From a virus, in the IMG/VR virus record IMGVR_UViG_3300034760_000021, positions 1-43,798 of that record: 43,798 nt of DNA, one strand, 5' to 3'. Shown here piece by piece: positions 7,382 to 15,024 of this stretch. The notes under the pieces were generated by a model. That model was not told where the DNA came from. It was given only the letters and a program-made list of their open reading frames with translations, and did not search any database. The stretch's first letter is position 1; every line of letters starts with the position of its first letter. Position numbers and translations under genes: made by a program.

Positions 7382-8902
7382 TTAAAAGATCAGCAAGCCG
7401 CGCTCTTCGTAGACCGAGCTGTCCTCGACTTCGCTTGAAGCGGCGACGCCCATCGCCATTGCGAGGCTCACCATGCCGTCGATGCGGCCGGTAGACTTCG
7501 ACTTGTCCAGCTTGCGATTGCCTGCCGGGTCCTTCACCACCACCGCCGTCGCGGCGCACATCGTGAGTACCGGGTGCCCTCCGTGGCGAACCCGCTCGTG
7601 CATGAATTCAATCTCGGTCGCGTCGATCGCCGGCGCCATGCTCACATAGCCTTGGCCGAACGGAGCAAGCGGCAATGCGATGTCAGCACGGTCGAGCTCC
7701 TTCTGGAGCGTCGCCATGCGGTAGCGGTCAAAAGCGATCTGCTCGATCTGCATTCCGGCCGTCAGCTCGGCTATGTCCCGAGCAACGAAGTCATATTCTA
7801 CTGCAGGGCCGGGCGTAGCCTTCATGAAGCCGTCTCGGACCCACTGATCGTAGGGCGCTCGGTCCCGTTGAGAACGAGCTTTAAGCGTGGCCTCAGGCGT
7901 CCAGAAGGTCGGCAGGACATGCCAGGCGCCGGCCTTTTTCGTAACAAGCACCAAGCAGGTAAGGTCGGTCGTGACCGAGAGATCCAGCCCGCCCCAGACC
8001 GGCCCTTCTGAAAATGCCTCGAGATCGATCGGCCCGTTACCGGACTTCCAAATCGAGGGTGACACGAAAGGCGTGAACCTTGTCACCCGCTGGTTGAGCG
8101 TCAGATTCCGAAACCCGTTCTCCGCAGACGGGAGACGCTTCGCCTTCTCGGCCTGGGCCTCCACATCCTCCAGAGAGCGGAAGGTGCCCAACGCCGGGTT
8201 GGCCGCCTTCCAGGCCTTCCGATCGTCAAGCGCGCAATCCTTTGGCGCCGCGTAAACATGGCTGACGATCGTTGGATCCTGAGACCGCTCGGCATCGTCC
8301 AGCCAGATTGAAAACAAGTCGGCGTCCGAAGGCGCCTGTGTTGAAATGGCAATCAGAAGCGGTCGCTCGTGAGCGCCCTGCCCTGTCTCTATCGCCTCTA
8401 CGAAATCATCTTGTGGGCCGCGAATCTGACCCACCTCATCAAGGATCGCCAGAAGCGGTGAAAGTCCGTGAGCCGTGCCCGCCTCGGCACTGATCGCTCG
8501 GTACTCAACATTGGCAACCAGGCCGATGATGGTCTTGGCCGACGGAATGATCCGAACCAGCTTCACGAGCGCCGGGTTGAGGTAGATCATCTTGGTGGCG
8601 AGCTTGAAGACCAGCGCCGCCTGCTCGCGTGACCTTGCCCCTGAAATTACTTGCGCGTTGGTTTGCTTCTCAGGACCGATGACGAACGCCAGGGCGATCG
8701 CTGCGATAAGGGCCGACTTCCCATTCTTCCGGCTGATCGCCAGATAAGCCCTTCTCGTATGGCGGCTGTTGTCGAACACATCCCGGATGAACTTCTTCTG
8801 GAACGCTGCCAGCTTGATCGGCTGTCCGACCAGCTTGCCTTCGGGGACCCTGCAATATTCTTCGATGAAGCGGATCACCCGACCCGCGCGGGTTTCCTTC
8901 AC
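7382..8902 (-). CDS. Terminase large subunit
   Basis: 506 aa with a GTG start at 8902 in an overlap with the small subunit; no strong ribosome site, so translation is probably coupled. ATPase: Walker A SRKNGKS at residues 57-63 and Walker B LLAILDE at 150-156. Nuclease domain: GGLDLSVTTDLT with Asp307 near residue 304, IAFDRYRM in the middle, and the closing RIDGMVSLAMAMGVA with its conserved Asp. Layout and motifs fit the Terminase_1 family of HK97-like phages. It packages DNA into proheads together with the small subunit and portal. Confidence 0.93.
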   Translation of the reverse strand: MKETRAGRVIRFIEEYCRVPEGKLVGQPIKLAAFQKKFIRDVFDNSRHTRRAYLAISRKNGKSALIAAIALAFVIGPEKQTNAQVISGARSREQAALVFKLATKMIYLNPALVKLVRIIPSAKTIIGLVANVEYRAISAEAGTAHGLSPLLAILDEVGQIRGPQDDFVEAIETGQGAHERPLLIAISTQAPSDADLFSIWLDDAERSQDPTIVSHVYAAPKDCALDDRKAWKAANPALGTFRSLEDVEAQAEKAKRLPSAENGFRNLTLNQRVTRFTPFVSPSIWKSGNGPIDLEAFSEGPVWGGLDLSVTTDLTCLVLVTKKAGAWHVLPTFWTPEATLKARSQRDRAPYDQWVRDGFMKATPGPAVEYDFVARDIAELTAGMQIEQIAFDRYRMATLQKELDRADIALPLAPFGQGYVSMAPAIDATEIEFMHERVRHGGHPVLTMCAATAVVVKDPAGNRKLDKSKSTGRIDGMVSLAMAMGVAASSEVEDSSVYEERGLLIF

Positions 8903-9369
8903 TGGACCGTCGGCATACCCAGCAGGTCGTCTGCAAGGGGATTATCCGCCTCAATGGCCTTCGTAGACTGACGGCGCTTTCCGACGTCTCGAGCTTCCCC
9001 CGCTTGCGCGCGTGCGTGAAGCGCCAGGCTGCGTCGCATAGACAGGATCGTTCCCGCCAGCATTTGCACGACCTGCTTGCGCGGGTTGACGACCGGCGTT
9101 CCCTTGTCCGATTTCGCGACTGACCCTTCGGTCCGAAGATCCCACTGCTCGCGTTCCAGGTCAGCCATCGCACGAGCCAACATTGCAGCGAGCTCCAGCT
9201 GATGGTCGCTCCATTCGCTCCGTGCGAACTCGGCAATGACCGAATGCCAAAATGGCCAGTCTTCATCACCCATCCGGACATGGCCTGGAGGGGCTATTTC
9301 CTTGACCGCACCCTGCATCACGCGGACCGCGGCCGACGCGCTGTCGATGCGCTGCTTCCGGTCAGCCAT
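8899..9369 (-). CDS. Terminase small subunit (putative, P27-like)
   Basis: 156 aa from the ATG at 9369 (MADRKQRIDS), with acagga ~9 bases upstream; a TTG at 9390 is a weaker alternative. Residues ~35-75 contain an HTH-like helical segment (DWPFWHSVIAEFARSEWSD), then VNPRKQVVQMLAGTILSMRRSLAL, resembling the NP-x-x-x helix of P27-type small terminases. Assignment relies on position directly before and overlapping the large subunit plus this helical pattern. Confidence 0.7.
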   Translation of the reverse strand: MADRKQRIDSASAAVRVMQGAVKEIAPPGHVRMGDEDWPFWHSVIAEFARSEWSDHQLELAAMLARAMADLEREQWDLRTEGSVAKSDKGTPVVNPRKQVVQMLAGTILSMRRSLALHARAQAGEARDVGKRRQSTKAIEADNPLADDLLGMPTVQ

Positions 9370-9456
9370 GTCGAAATCCTGTATTAGCAAACGAATTCGA
9401 GGTGGGCGGCGGTGTCCAATATGTCGATCCCAGACTTTTTGTGGCCCGCCCCTGGC

Positions 9457-9597
9457 CTAGCCGTGGCGACCTCGCGCCTTGGGCCGGCCCGACAGGCTCT
9501 TGATCACCCTGACTAACGCTTTCACCTCGGTCAGAGCGAAGCGGCGTGAGTCTGTGCCTTCGCAGAGGTGGGGAGGAATGCCTATACAATCGGCCAT
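9457..9597 (-). CDS. Small basic protein, 46 aa
   Basis: The ATG at 9597 has AGGAG seven bases upstream and overlaps the end of the HNH gene by 16 bp. It begins MADCIGIPPHLCEG and ends with a basic RPKARGRHG tail; a helical stretch FALTEVKALVRVIKSLS lies between. The spacing and overlap fit a translated gene in the terminase leader region. Function unknown. The 87 bp between its stop and the small terminase start show nothing recognisable, although a cos site could lie there. Confidence 0.5.
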   Translation of the reverse strand: MADCIGIPPHLCEGTDSRRFALTEVKALVRVIKSLSGRPKARGRHG

Positions 9598-9860
9598 CCG
9601 TCAGCTCCTATCTCTGGTCTATGTCGCTGCCCGAACTGCTCCGCCGTGACCTGGGCATTGTGGATGCCGCATAGGTTGCGAGTGTTCTCATCCTCATCCG
9701 TGCCGCCCAATGAGAGCGGCTGGATGTGGTCGACCACAGTGGCGATGCGCGTTACACCTTGGGCTAAGCACATCTCACATAGGCCATTGGTGCGGGCTAG
9801 GCGCCTCCGCCTCTGCTCTACACCTGCCCTGCCCCTGAGGCGTTCAGCCTGCTTGGGCAT
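9582..9860 (-). CDS. HNH endonuclease beside terminase
   Basis: 92 aa. Zinc/HNH layout is CEMC at residues 28-31, DHI at 44-46 with QPLSLGG following, an Asn in TRNLC and C-x-x-HN at 64-68. This is the compact HNH type found next to the terminase in HK97 and many long-tailed phages, where it takes part in cos cleavage and packaging (established for HK97 gp74). Here it lies just upstream of the small terminase and overlaps the GIY-YIG gene, suggesting cos-type packaging. Confidence 0.85.
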   Translation of the reverse strand: MPKQAERLRGRAGVEQRRRRLARTNGLCEMCLAQGVTRIATVVDHIQPLSLGGTDEDENTRNLCGIHNAQVTAEQFGQRHRPEIGADGWPIV

Positions 9861-10389
9861 TGCGCACTGCTATGATGCGTGAGGCGTGTTGAGCGGTGAA
9901 CTGATGCAATGCCTGAATGGAGTAGATGGCCCTGCGTGCATTCTTCCGAGGGATGCGGACCTTCTTGTGTGGCAGGCCAGCGCGGTGAAGATGCGGTAAC
10001 AGATCTTCCGTCACCCCTAGAACCTCAGCCGCGACCTTCGGTGTAACCATCCTGTCGGGCTGCGGGCGTTTGTCCATGTGACCTTCCCAGGTCTTTCTCA
10101 CGCTATTAGCGACACCACATCGGTTGTGGATCGGCAGGAGGGCCCTGATGAAGAACCGCTCTTTGTTCAGAAGGGCGCTGGGCCCGCATGGTATGAACGA
10201 GATGCCGTCGAACGACTTGGTGCGATCGTGAATGTGCTGCAGGATGCGCTCAGTCACATTCTTCGACTGCCCGACATAGACGACCGTATCGCCCTTCCAG
10301 AGGAAGTAGACTCCCGGCTGCGAGGACCTGCTGTCCATCTGTGAAATCTGGACGGGAGACGGGAGATCGGGCAAGGGGTTGAAAGCCAT
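9844..10389 (-). CDS. GIY-YIG nuclease with C-terminal DNA-binding region
   Basis: 181 aa, ATG at 10389 with GAGGTG upstream. Residues 26-40 read GVYFLWKGDTVVYVG (the two GIY-YIG strands), followed by Arg48 in TERILQH, Glu in LNKERFFI and an Asn in PIHNRC, so all catalytic positions appear present. The C-terminal ~65 residues (MVTPKVAAEVLGVTEDLL..., then KKVRIPRKNARRA) look like an HTH/basic DNA-binding segment. It could be a homing-type endonuclease or take part in DNA processing. The basic motif recurs in the NusG-like protein upstream. Confidence 0.75.
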   Translation of the reverse strand: MAFNPLPDLPSPVQISQMDSRSSQPGVYFLWKGDTVVYVGQSKNVTERILQHIHDRTKSFDGISFIPCGPSALLNKERFFIRALLPIHNRCGVANSVRKTWEGHMDKRPQPDRMVTPKVAAEVLGVTEDLLPHLHRAGLPHKKVRIPRKNARRAIYSIQALHQFTAQHASRIIAVRNAQAG

Positions 10390-10602
10390 AGCGCACCTCG
10401 AATGCGTTGGTGGTTAGGGCCGGGGTTGAGATTGGCGTCTCACCTCGGTCCGCTTTTAGACAACCTTCTAGAGTCCGGTCGCCTCCACATTTTTGCGGGC
10501 ATTACCGTCAATCGGGCGCGGTCTGCAGAGATCAGAACCAAGCACGCCCAAGCCGCCATATGGTCGGCCTTTCGCACAACTTACTTCATAGATTCCCAAC
10601 AG
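10390..10602. other. Intergenic region, nothing firm
   Basis: About 210 bp between the GIY-YIG gene and the 90-aa gene, the longest gap in the early minus unit. I see no intrinsic terminator with a T-run and no tRNA. A weak minus-strand reading frame of about 45 codons is present without a convincing ribosome site. It could hold a promoter for the packaging genes. Confidence 0.3.
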
Positions 10603-10875
10603 TCAAGCGCGACCTACAGGTAAGGATGCCATATCCGCTGCGGTGAGATGGATCACTGAGCCAAGCTCAAGATCCTCACCGACCGGGTAAGAGAATGCGT
10701 GCACACCGCCTCTATAAAATTCGATTGCCGCGATCGTCCCGCCAGCATTGAGCAGCATGTTCATATCCCTGCCGTCGAGGAAGGTGGCTTTCCCAAGACT
10801 CGCAGCTGCGGCTGCGTCTTCATCCTCGAACACCTGAGGCACGGCGTATGCGTTCCATTCTACCTTTTTGCTCAT
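10603..10875 (-). CDS. Hypothetical protein, 90 aa
   Basis: The ATG at 10875 overlaps the stop of the NusG-like gene (ATGA), indicating translational coupling. Begins MSKKVEWNAYAVPQVFEDED and contains ATFLDGRDMNMLLNAGG and IEFYRGGVHAFSYPVG, suggesting a small alpha/beta fold. No known family recognised. Coupling to the NusG-like gene hints that it may act with it. Confidence 0.55.
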   Translation of the reverse strand: MSKKVEWNAYAVPQVFEDEDAAAAASLGKATFLDGRDMNMLLNAGGTIAAIEFYRGGVHAFSYPVGEDLELGSVIHLTAADMASLPVGRA

Positions 10876-11426
10876 GCTGCCAACCTCACCACTACCTCGT
10901 CTAACTCCAGCATAGTCGTCGGTATCTCGACAGGAAAGCCGCCGTTGAAGCGGAGCACCGTCGCCGCGGGCGTGCTGCGTACAACAACACCTGTCATGCC
11001 ACCGAAGATGCCTTCCTTCACCCTGGTCGATGCGTCGAGAGGGAAGCTGTAAGCTGCGCGCTTGATGGGCGTGCGCTTGGCCTCGATCCGTCGCAGGTCG
11101 GTCAGGTGACGATCGGCAACTAATGGTATGCGGCCGAAGGCATGCAGAACCGAGAAGTTGGCGTGCGCAGGATCCATCAAGCCCGCGCCGCGGCGAGGCT
11201 TGACCGGCATGGCAGCGAGCTGGAGCATGTCGACCAAATGCGCCACTCGTGCGAAGATGTAGGTGGGCATGATCGGCAGCCTCACCTCTCTCCTTGCATT
11301 GGCGCGTGGGATGCGAACACGCTTGGTCTCCACGGGCGTCCACACATCGTAGCCGTCCTTGGCCAAGGATTCCGCCAAGCCGAGCGTGCTGCGGCCGGAG
11401 GTCCTGAGAATGCACCAGTCGCTCAT
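10872..11426 (-). CDS. NusG/RfaH-like transcription factor
   Basis: 184 aa from the ATG at 11426. The N-terminal part has the NGN-domain pattern: WCILRTSGRSTLGLAESL (like the NusG 'WYvv.t..g.e..' strand and helix), DVWTPVETKRVRIPR, then LPIMPTYIFARV (the conserved 'P..PgYvfv' strand). The C-terminal ~50 residues carry a KOW-like start, TRVKEGIFGGMTGVVV (about 135-149). It lies early in the leftward lytic unit, between replication and packaging genes. Known relatives (NusG, RfaH) bind RNA polymerase and change pausing and termination, so an antitermination role for the long lytic transcript is likely but inferred. Confidence 0.78.
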   Translation of the reverse strand: MSDWCILRTSGRSTLGLAESLAKDGYDVWTPVETKRVRIPRANARREVRLPIMPTYIFARVAHLVDMLQLAAMPVKPRRGAGLMDPAHANFSVLHAFGRIPLVADRHLTDLRRIEAKRTPIKRAAYSFPLDASTRVKEGIFGGMTGVVVRSTPAATVLRFNGGFPVEIPTTMLELDEVVVRLAA

Positions 11427-12817
11427 CAGACCACCTCGCGGAATTGAGAAGAACGGAAGTCGTAGGTGACTTTCACGGTACCGCGCTTGCCTGGGTAGCC
11501 CATGCGGACCTTAGTCACGCAGAGCTGCGCCTCGTTCACCTCGGGATCTGGGCGATGGTAGGACAGGCCGAAGTCTGCCTTGTTCGCCCAGTTTGCCGAG
11601 CCTGAGATGTCGAGCAGCTTGGGCATCCGCACCCTGCCCTCGAACGGCTTCGTCGGGTGCGCGATAATCCAGAAGGCAACATCGTTCTGCTTGGCGAACT
11701 TCTTGATCGCCCTAAGTGCGCGGCCGATGTAGGTCGTCTCTTCCTCGCCAGGACGGCGCTTGTGTTCGAGCTCGTTCCAAGGGTCGAGGATGATGACCTT
11801 CGTGCCGTCGCGGGTCACAGTTGCGCGGCAGAGGCTGAGGAAGAACTCGAGATCCATCTCGTCGTCCTCGTCGACCAGCTGGGTGATGATCCGCAGATTG
11901 TCCTGCATCAGCTCGTCAGCATGGCTGGTGTCGACGCCGCGGAGATCGTTGACGCCGCAGCCTAGGATAGAGGCACGCAGGTAGTCGCGAAGGATCGGCT
12001 TCACCTCGGTTTCGAACGAGGCCACGCAGGTAGGGATGTTCAGCCGCAGGAGGTTGGCAATGATCGCGTTCATCACTGTCGACTTGCCGGCGTTCGCGTA
12101 GCCAGTGAACACCGTCAGCGTGCCGGGGACGATGCGGAGGTAATCAGCCAAGGGCTCGATGCCGATGGGGTATTCCGTCAGGCTCCCGCGCTCGGGGAAG
12201 TCATCGATGCCGTAAAGGCCCTTGACCGGTATCGGCTTGGCGCTGTTCAGCACCTCCGAAACCCATTCGATGCCGTACAGCACGAGAGCCTCGTTCAGAT
12301 CCTTGCAGTCGGCGCCATAGTCGACGAACGAGCAGCGATCGGCACCGAGATAGGCCACGAGGTCCGTACGAAGCGCGATGCCAGCCTCGTCGTCGTCAGT
12401 GGCCAGGATGAAGTGCTTGACCGCGTTCAGAGCGTCTTGGGCATCCCAGAGGTATTCGTAGGCGCCTGTACCCTTCCCCGCGCCCGATGCGCCGTTAGGG
12501 ACGGAAACTGCTCGCCAGCCTAGGCTGATCGCCACCAGGGCGTCCCATTCCCCTTCGCAGATGACCACCGGCTTGTCCGTCTTGTCGAGCAAGCAATCGT
12601 GGTTCCAGAGGACGAGACGGCCGCCCTTGTCCATCTGGTGCCGCTTTTCGGAGATCATGCGGTATTTGTGGTTCACCACCTTGCCGCGCTCGACGTAGGG
12701 AACCGCCAGCCAAGCCGCGCCATCCTTCGTCACCGTATCGAGGCCGAACTTCTCTGCCAGCTCGGCGGAAATCCCGCGGGCCTCGATCCATTTCCGGTGC
12801 CGTTCGTGGAGTGCCAT
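11426..12817 (-). CDS. TOPRIM primase-helicase (Twinkle/T7 gp4-like)
   Basis: 463 aa from the internal ATG at 12817, which has AAGGGA upstream. Order: TOPRIM (PVVICEGEWDALVAI at residues 83-97, with ILATDDDEAG near 137-146), then a RecA-like DnaB-type helicase with Walker A GYANAGKST (239-247), the FETEVKP motif, Walker B VIILDPWNE (341-349) and the H3-like FWIIAHPTKP. It unwinds and primes phage DNA. The expected N-terminal zinc ribbon is encoded immediately upstream but in another frame (see 12826-12962). The frame is open back to 12874 without needing a start, so a frameshifted fusion is plausible. Confidence 0.9.
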   Translation of the reverse strand: MALHERHRKWIEARGISAELAEKFGLDTVTKDGAAWLAVPYVERGKVVNHKYRMISEKRHQMDKGGRLVLWNHDCLLDKTDKPVVICEGEWDALVAISLGWRAVSVPNGASGAGKGTGAYEYLWDAQDALNAVKHFILATDDDEAGIALRTDLVAYLGADRCSFVDYGADCKDLNEALVLYGIEWVSEVLNSAKPIPVKGLYGIDDFPERGSLTEYPIGIEPLADYLRIVPGTLTVFTGYANAGKSTVMNAIIANLLRLNIPTCVASFETEVKPILRDYLRASILGCGVNDLRGVDTSHADELMQDNLRIITQLVDEDDEMDLEFFLSLCRATVTRDGTKVIILDPWNELEHKRRPGEEETTYIGRALRAIKKFAKQNDVAFWIIAHPTKPFEGRVRMPKLLDISGSANWANKADFGLSYHRPDPEVNEAQLCVTKVRMGYPGKRGTVKVTYDFRSSQFREVV

Positions 12818-12825
12818 CGGTTTCA

Positions 12826-12962
12826 ATCCCTTGGTAGCCGCAGCCGTTGTGACAGAAGTAGACGAGGCCCCCATCGACCTCGGAGACGGAGAGGCAGCGA
12901 TCCCGTTTGTTCTTCCGGGTGTGGCTGCACTGGGGGCAGAGGTGCTTGCCAGGCCTCAGCAT
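12826..12962 (-). CDS. Out-of-frame CHC2-like zinc domain of the primase
   Basis: From the ATG at 12962 the frame reads MLRPGKHLCPQCSHTRKN..., then LVYFCHNGCGYQG: two CxxC/CxxxC knuckles in the arrangement of primase zinc ribbons. In this frame the reading continues to 12495 but has no family resemblance after GYQG. The TOPRIM-helicase frame is +1 relative to it and opens at the same place. Removing one base in the run caagggattg (12833-12824) gives a continuous GYQG-LKPMALHERH. This could be a sequencing or assembly indel, a genuine mutation, or a programmed +1 shift making long and short forms. Confidence 0.7.
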
Positions 12963-13708
12963 GGCATTTCCTGCGATGCCGAGACCCGCGCTCCTTGGCG
13001 CCGGAAGTACCCCTCGATGTACTGAATTGGGTCCATCGCATGCTCGATCTGAGCCGCGGTTATCGCCCTCGCCGTCTCGGTTTTGCCGTGGTCACGCAGC
13101 CACTTGCCAATGAGTGAGCTAGGGTCTCGCTTGTGCTTGCCGAGATAGGACTTTGCCGTGTCCCAGAACGCCTTCGATTCATCGTTTCGGCCGTTATCGT
13201 CAGATAACGGAACCTTCTCTTCTGAAGATGGAGATGAAGAAGAAGAAGAAGGGGGGGGTTTTCGTACCCCCCTTTGTTCATCTGCAAGGGGGGTTTTAAG
13301 GGGGGTTTCTTCGTTGCGGGGCCTACCCCCCTTTGCGCCGTGTTTGGCACCCTTTTGCCCGTGCGCTGCACCTTCTTTCCCGCCGGCAGCACGAGCCTCC
13401 CGAACCTGTTCGTCGCGAACCATCCGGCGCGAGAAGATCACGCCTGCCTCAGTGCGCGAGAACACATCGTTCAACTCAAGCTCTGCCAACCACCGAGTGA
13501 TCGCAGCCTTGGGCTCCCCCACCAATCTGGCGAGGGACTCAGGCGTCATTGCCCTGCCTTGCGCCGTCAGGTGCCCGTAAGGCTCCCCCTCGTGCATCAG
13601 GCACATCATCTCAATCCAAAGGCCGCGCGCTGCGATCGAGCAAAGCCGCAGGCCGGGATCGATCCGCCAGTCGCCAGGGTAGAACTGAAATGCCGGACGC
13701 TTGCTCAT
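12956..13708 (-). CDS. O-like/DUF1376-type replication protein
   Basis: 250 aa. N-terminal winged-helix-like region PAFQFYPGDWRIDPGLRLCSIAARGLW... PYGHL, common in phage replication initiators and helicase-loader proteins. Then a low-complexity linker (GGRPRNEETPLKTP..., KPPPSSSSSSPSSEEK) and a helical C-terminus (AKSYLGKHKRDPSSLIGKWL... PIQYIEGYFRRQG). It is placed between RusA (ATGA overlap) and the primase-helicase, like lambda O before P. The linker DNA contains a cluster of G-runs that may be the origin. Confidence 0.7.
   Translation of the reverse strand: MSKRPAFQFYPGDWRIDPGLRLCSIAARGLWIEMMCLMHEGEPYGHLTAQGRAMTPESLARLVGEPKAAITRWLAELELNDVFSRTEAGVIFSRRMVRDEQVREARAAGGKEGAAHGQKGAKHGAKGGRPRNEETPLKTPLADEQRGVRKPPPSSSSSSPSSEEKVPLSDDNGRNDESKAFWDTAKSYLGKHKRDPSSLIGKWLRDHGKTETARAITAAQIEHAMDPIQYIEGYFRRQGARVSASQEMPC
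13249..13334. repeat. G-run iteron-like cluster, candidate origin
   Basis: Five runs of six or more G/C in 81 bp inside the O-like gene: aa-G8-tttt (13249), ta-C6-tttg (13265), caa-G6-tttt (13285), aa-G6-ttt (13298) and ta-C6-tttg (13324). Three are in plus and two in inverted orientation, and the shared core is (a)AAGGGGGG. Lambda-type origins lie inside the initiator gene as iterons, so this is a candidate ori. The alternative is a slippage-prone low-complexity linker. Confidence 0.4.
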
Positions 13709-14133
13709 GCGAAATCAGCCCCCGCCTCAATGGTGATCGTGAGCCGCGGGCGCTCTGAGTAGCGCTTGCGGACGATGAGATCAGTGACGAGGCTGTCATC
13801 ACGGAAGATGATGGCGTTACAGCCGTCCAAGGCGGCCTTGGCGTAGTTGTCTGCGTCAGGTCGCGTCGTGGGCTTCACAATGCCCTCCAGCGCGTCTAGG
13901 CGCCTCTGCTTGGGCATGGACTTCGGCGGAACCACATACGCAGTCACAACCATCGCGATCGGCTCATCGAGCGGCGGTTTATCGCCCATCATGTTGGCCG
14001 CTTCGCAGCGGATCATGTCTTCGTAGTGGCGAGTTTTGGCCGGCGTATAGGCGCGCGCAAAGCCACCCCGAGAAGTGATCTTCGGGCGACCTTTGGCGAC
14101 AGGAACGCCGGGTATGATGAGAGTTAGGAGCAT
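13705..14133 (-). CDS. rusA: RusA-type Holliday junction resolvase
   Basis: 142 aa, ATG at 14133. RusA landmarks: IPGVPVAKGRPKIT near the start, AYTPAKTRHYED, the catalytic block RPDADNYAKAALD (residues 91-103) and FRDDSLV at 110-116, then KRYSERPRLTI at the end. The Asp positions match the metal-binding acids of E. coli RusA. It resolves recombination or replication junctions before packaging. Coupled to the O-like gene by ATGA. Confidence 0.93.
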   Translation of the reverse strand: MLLTLIIPGVPVAKGRPKITSRGGFARAYTPAKTRHYEDMIRCEAANMMGDKPPLDEPIAMVVTAYVVPPKSMPKQRRLDALEGIVKPTTRPDADNYAKAALDGCNAIIFRDDSLVTDLIVRKRYSERPRLTITIEAGADFA

Positions 14134-14141
14134 CTACGATT

Positions 14142-14459
14142 CTATGCTCCAACACCTTGTGTTTCACCAAGGGACTTGGCGGACTTATCCACCATATTCA
14201 CATCTAGCCATTGAGCAGTGGGGTGATATTTCTCGGCATAGTCACGCAGAGCTCGAAGAAGAGCGGCGCTACTTTCGGCCGCGTCGAAGTAGGGTATTTG
14301 GTCCAGCCCATCAGCCGCGGTCGCGGGCGCACTTGCCCGAGCGCCAGACAGATACCCACCTCGCCCGTAGCAGCACTCGCGGCACCGACCAGAGGCACTG
14401 GTGCGGCTGATTGGACCACCGCAGGACAAGCAGGATCTCTTGATAGCGGGACGGCTCAT
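14142..14459 (-). CDS. Zinc-ribbon protein, 105 aa
   Basis: Starts in an ATGA overlap with the 36-aa gene. Residues ~10-29 read CLSCGGPIS...GRCRECC, a short two-knuckle zinc ribbon. The remainder is helical (AALLRALRDYAEKYHP). Such proteins accompany RusA and regulators in early phage regions. DNA or RNA binding is possible. Nine bases separate it from rusA. Confidence 0.5.
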   Translation of the reverse strand: MSRPAIKRSCLSCGGPISRTSASGRCRECCYGRGGYLSGARASAPATAADGLDQIPYFDAAESSAALLRALRDYAEKYHPTAQWLDVNMVDKSAKSLGETQGVGA

Positions 14460-14566
14460 GCCCCTGCCCTCCTATGGGGCCGCACATAACCGTACTGCGT
14501 GCGCAGTATTTTGCGCCGATACAGGTCCCGTGACAGCCGCCAGCGAAGGATGAGCGAGCGGATCAT
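14456..14566 (-). CDS. 36-aa basic protein
   Basis: Fits between two genes with ATGA overlaps at both ends (14566 and 14459), the same coupling used throughout this region, which argues that it is translated. Starts MIRSLILRWRLSRDLY and is about one-third Arg/Lys. Function unknown; possibly nucleic-acid binding or simply a coupling peptide. Confidence 0.5.
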   Translation of the reverse strand: MIRSLILRWRLSRDLYRRKILRTQYGYVRPHRRAGA

Positions 14567-15024
14567 GCTGCCTTGGGCCCCAGCCGAGCGCGCATTGCAT
14601 CGATAGCTCTGCCGGCTTCATCCAGCGCGCCGCGCATGGCTGCCAACTCGCGATCGTCGACAGTCCCATCCTCCAGCGCGACCGACAGCTGCAGCAGCAG
14701 TTTGGTGATGCAGGAGGCGGTGGTCTGACCAACCTCTTCATCGCCCTCGAGCGGCGACAGCTTCATGCCGATCATCGCCAAGACGCGGTCAGAGAAGCGA
14801 CCATTCCAGGCACGACAGCCAAGCAGGAAAGCTGACAGCGGCATCTCGCTGATGCCCTTGGAGTAGTCCTGCGCGCGGTCTTTGCCTTTGCCGAGCTCGC
14901 GGCCGACATCCTCCCAGGTCAGTCCGTCGTCGTGACGGATCTTCGAGATGTCCTCGCCCAAGGTGTCGAGCGCGTCAGAAACGCAGAAGCTGGAATTGAC
15001 GCGGTGGATGTGCCGTTCGGTCAC
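14563..15024 (-). CDS. CII/CP76-like phage regulator (putative)
   Basis: 153 aa with a GTG start at 15024 in a GTGA overlap. An HTH-like segment is DGLTWEDVGRELGKGKDRAQ (residues ~33-52). The C-terminal part ITKLLLQLSVALEDGTVDDRE... AIDAMRARLG matches the helical tail of the phage regulatory CII (CP76) family. It stands two genes downstream of cro, where cII sits in lambdoid phages. It may activate the repressor or integrase promoters; targets not identified. Confidence 0.55.
   Translation of the reverse strand: MTERHIHRVNSSFCVSDALDTLGEDISKIRHDDGLTWEDVGRELGKGKDRAQDYSKGISEMPLSAFLLGCRAWNGRFSDRVLAMIGMKLSPLEGDEEVGQTTASCITKLLLQLSVALEDGTVDDRELAAMRGALDEAGRAIDAMRARLGPKAA

Noticed and set aside
12495-12825. 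Continuation of the zinc-domain frame
   Set aside because: After GYQG the frame loses all family resemblance while the helicase frame begins; treated as read-through shadow.
14472-14741. 89-codon minus frame
   Set aside because: Overlaps the CII-like gene and the 36-aa gene, which have coupled starts and better evidence.
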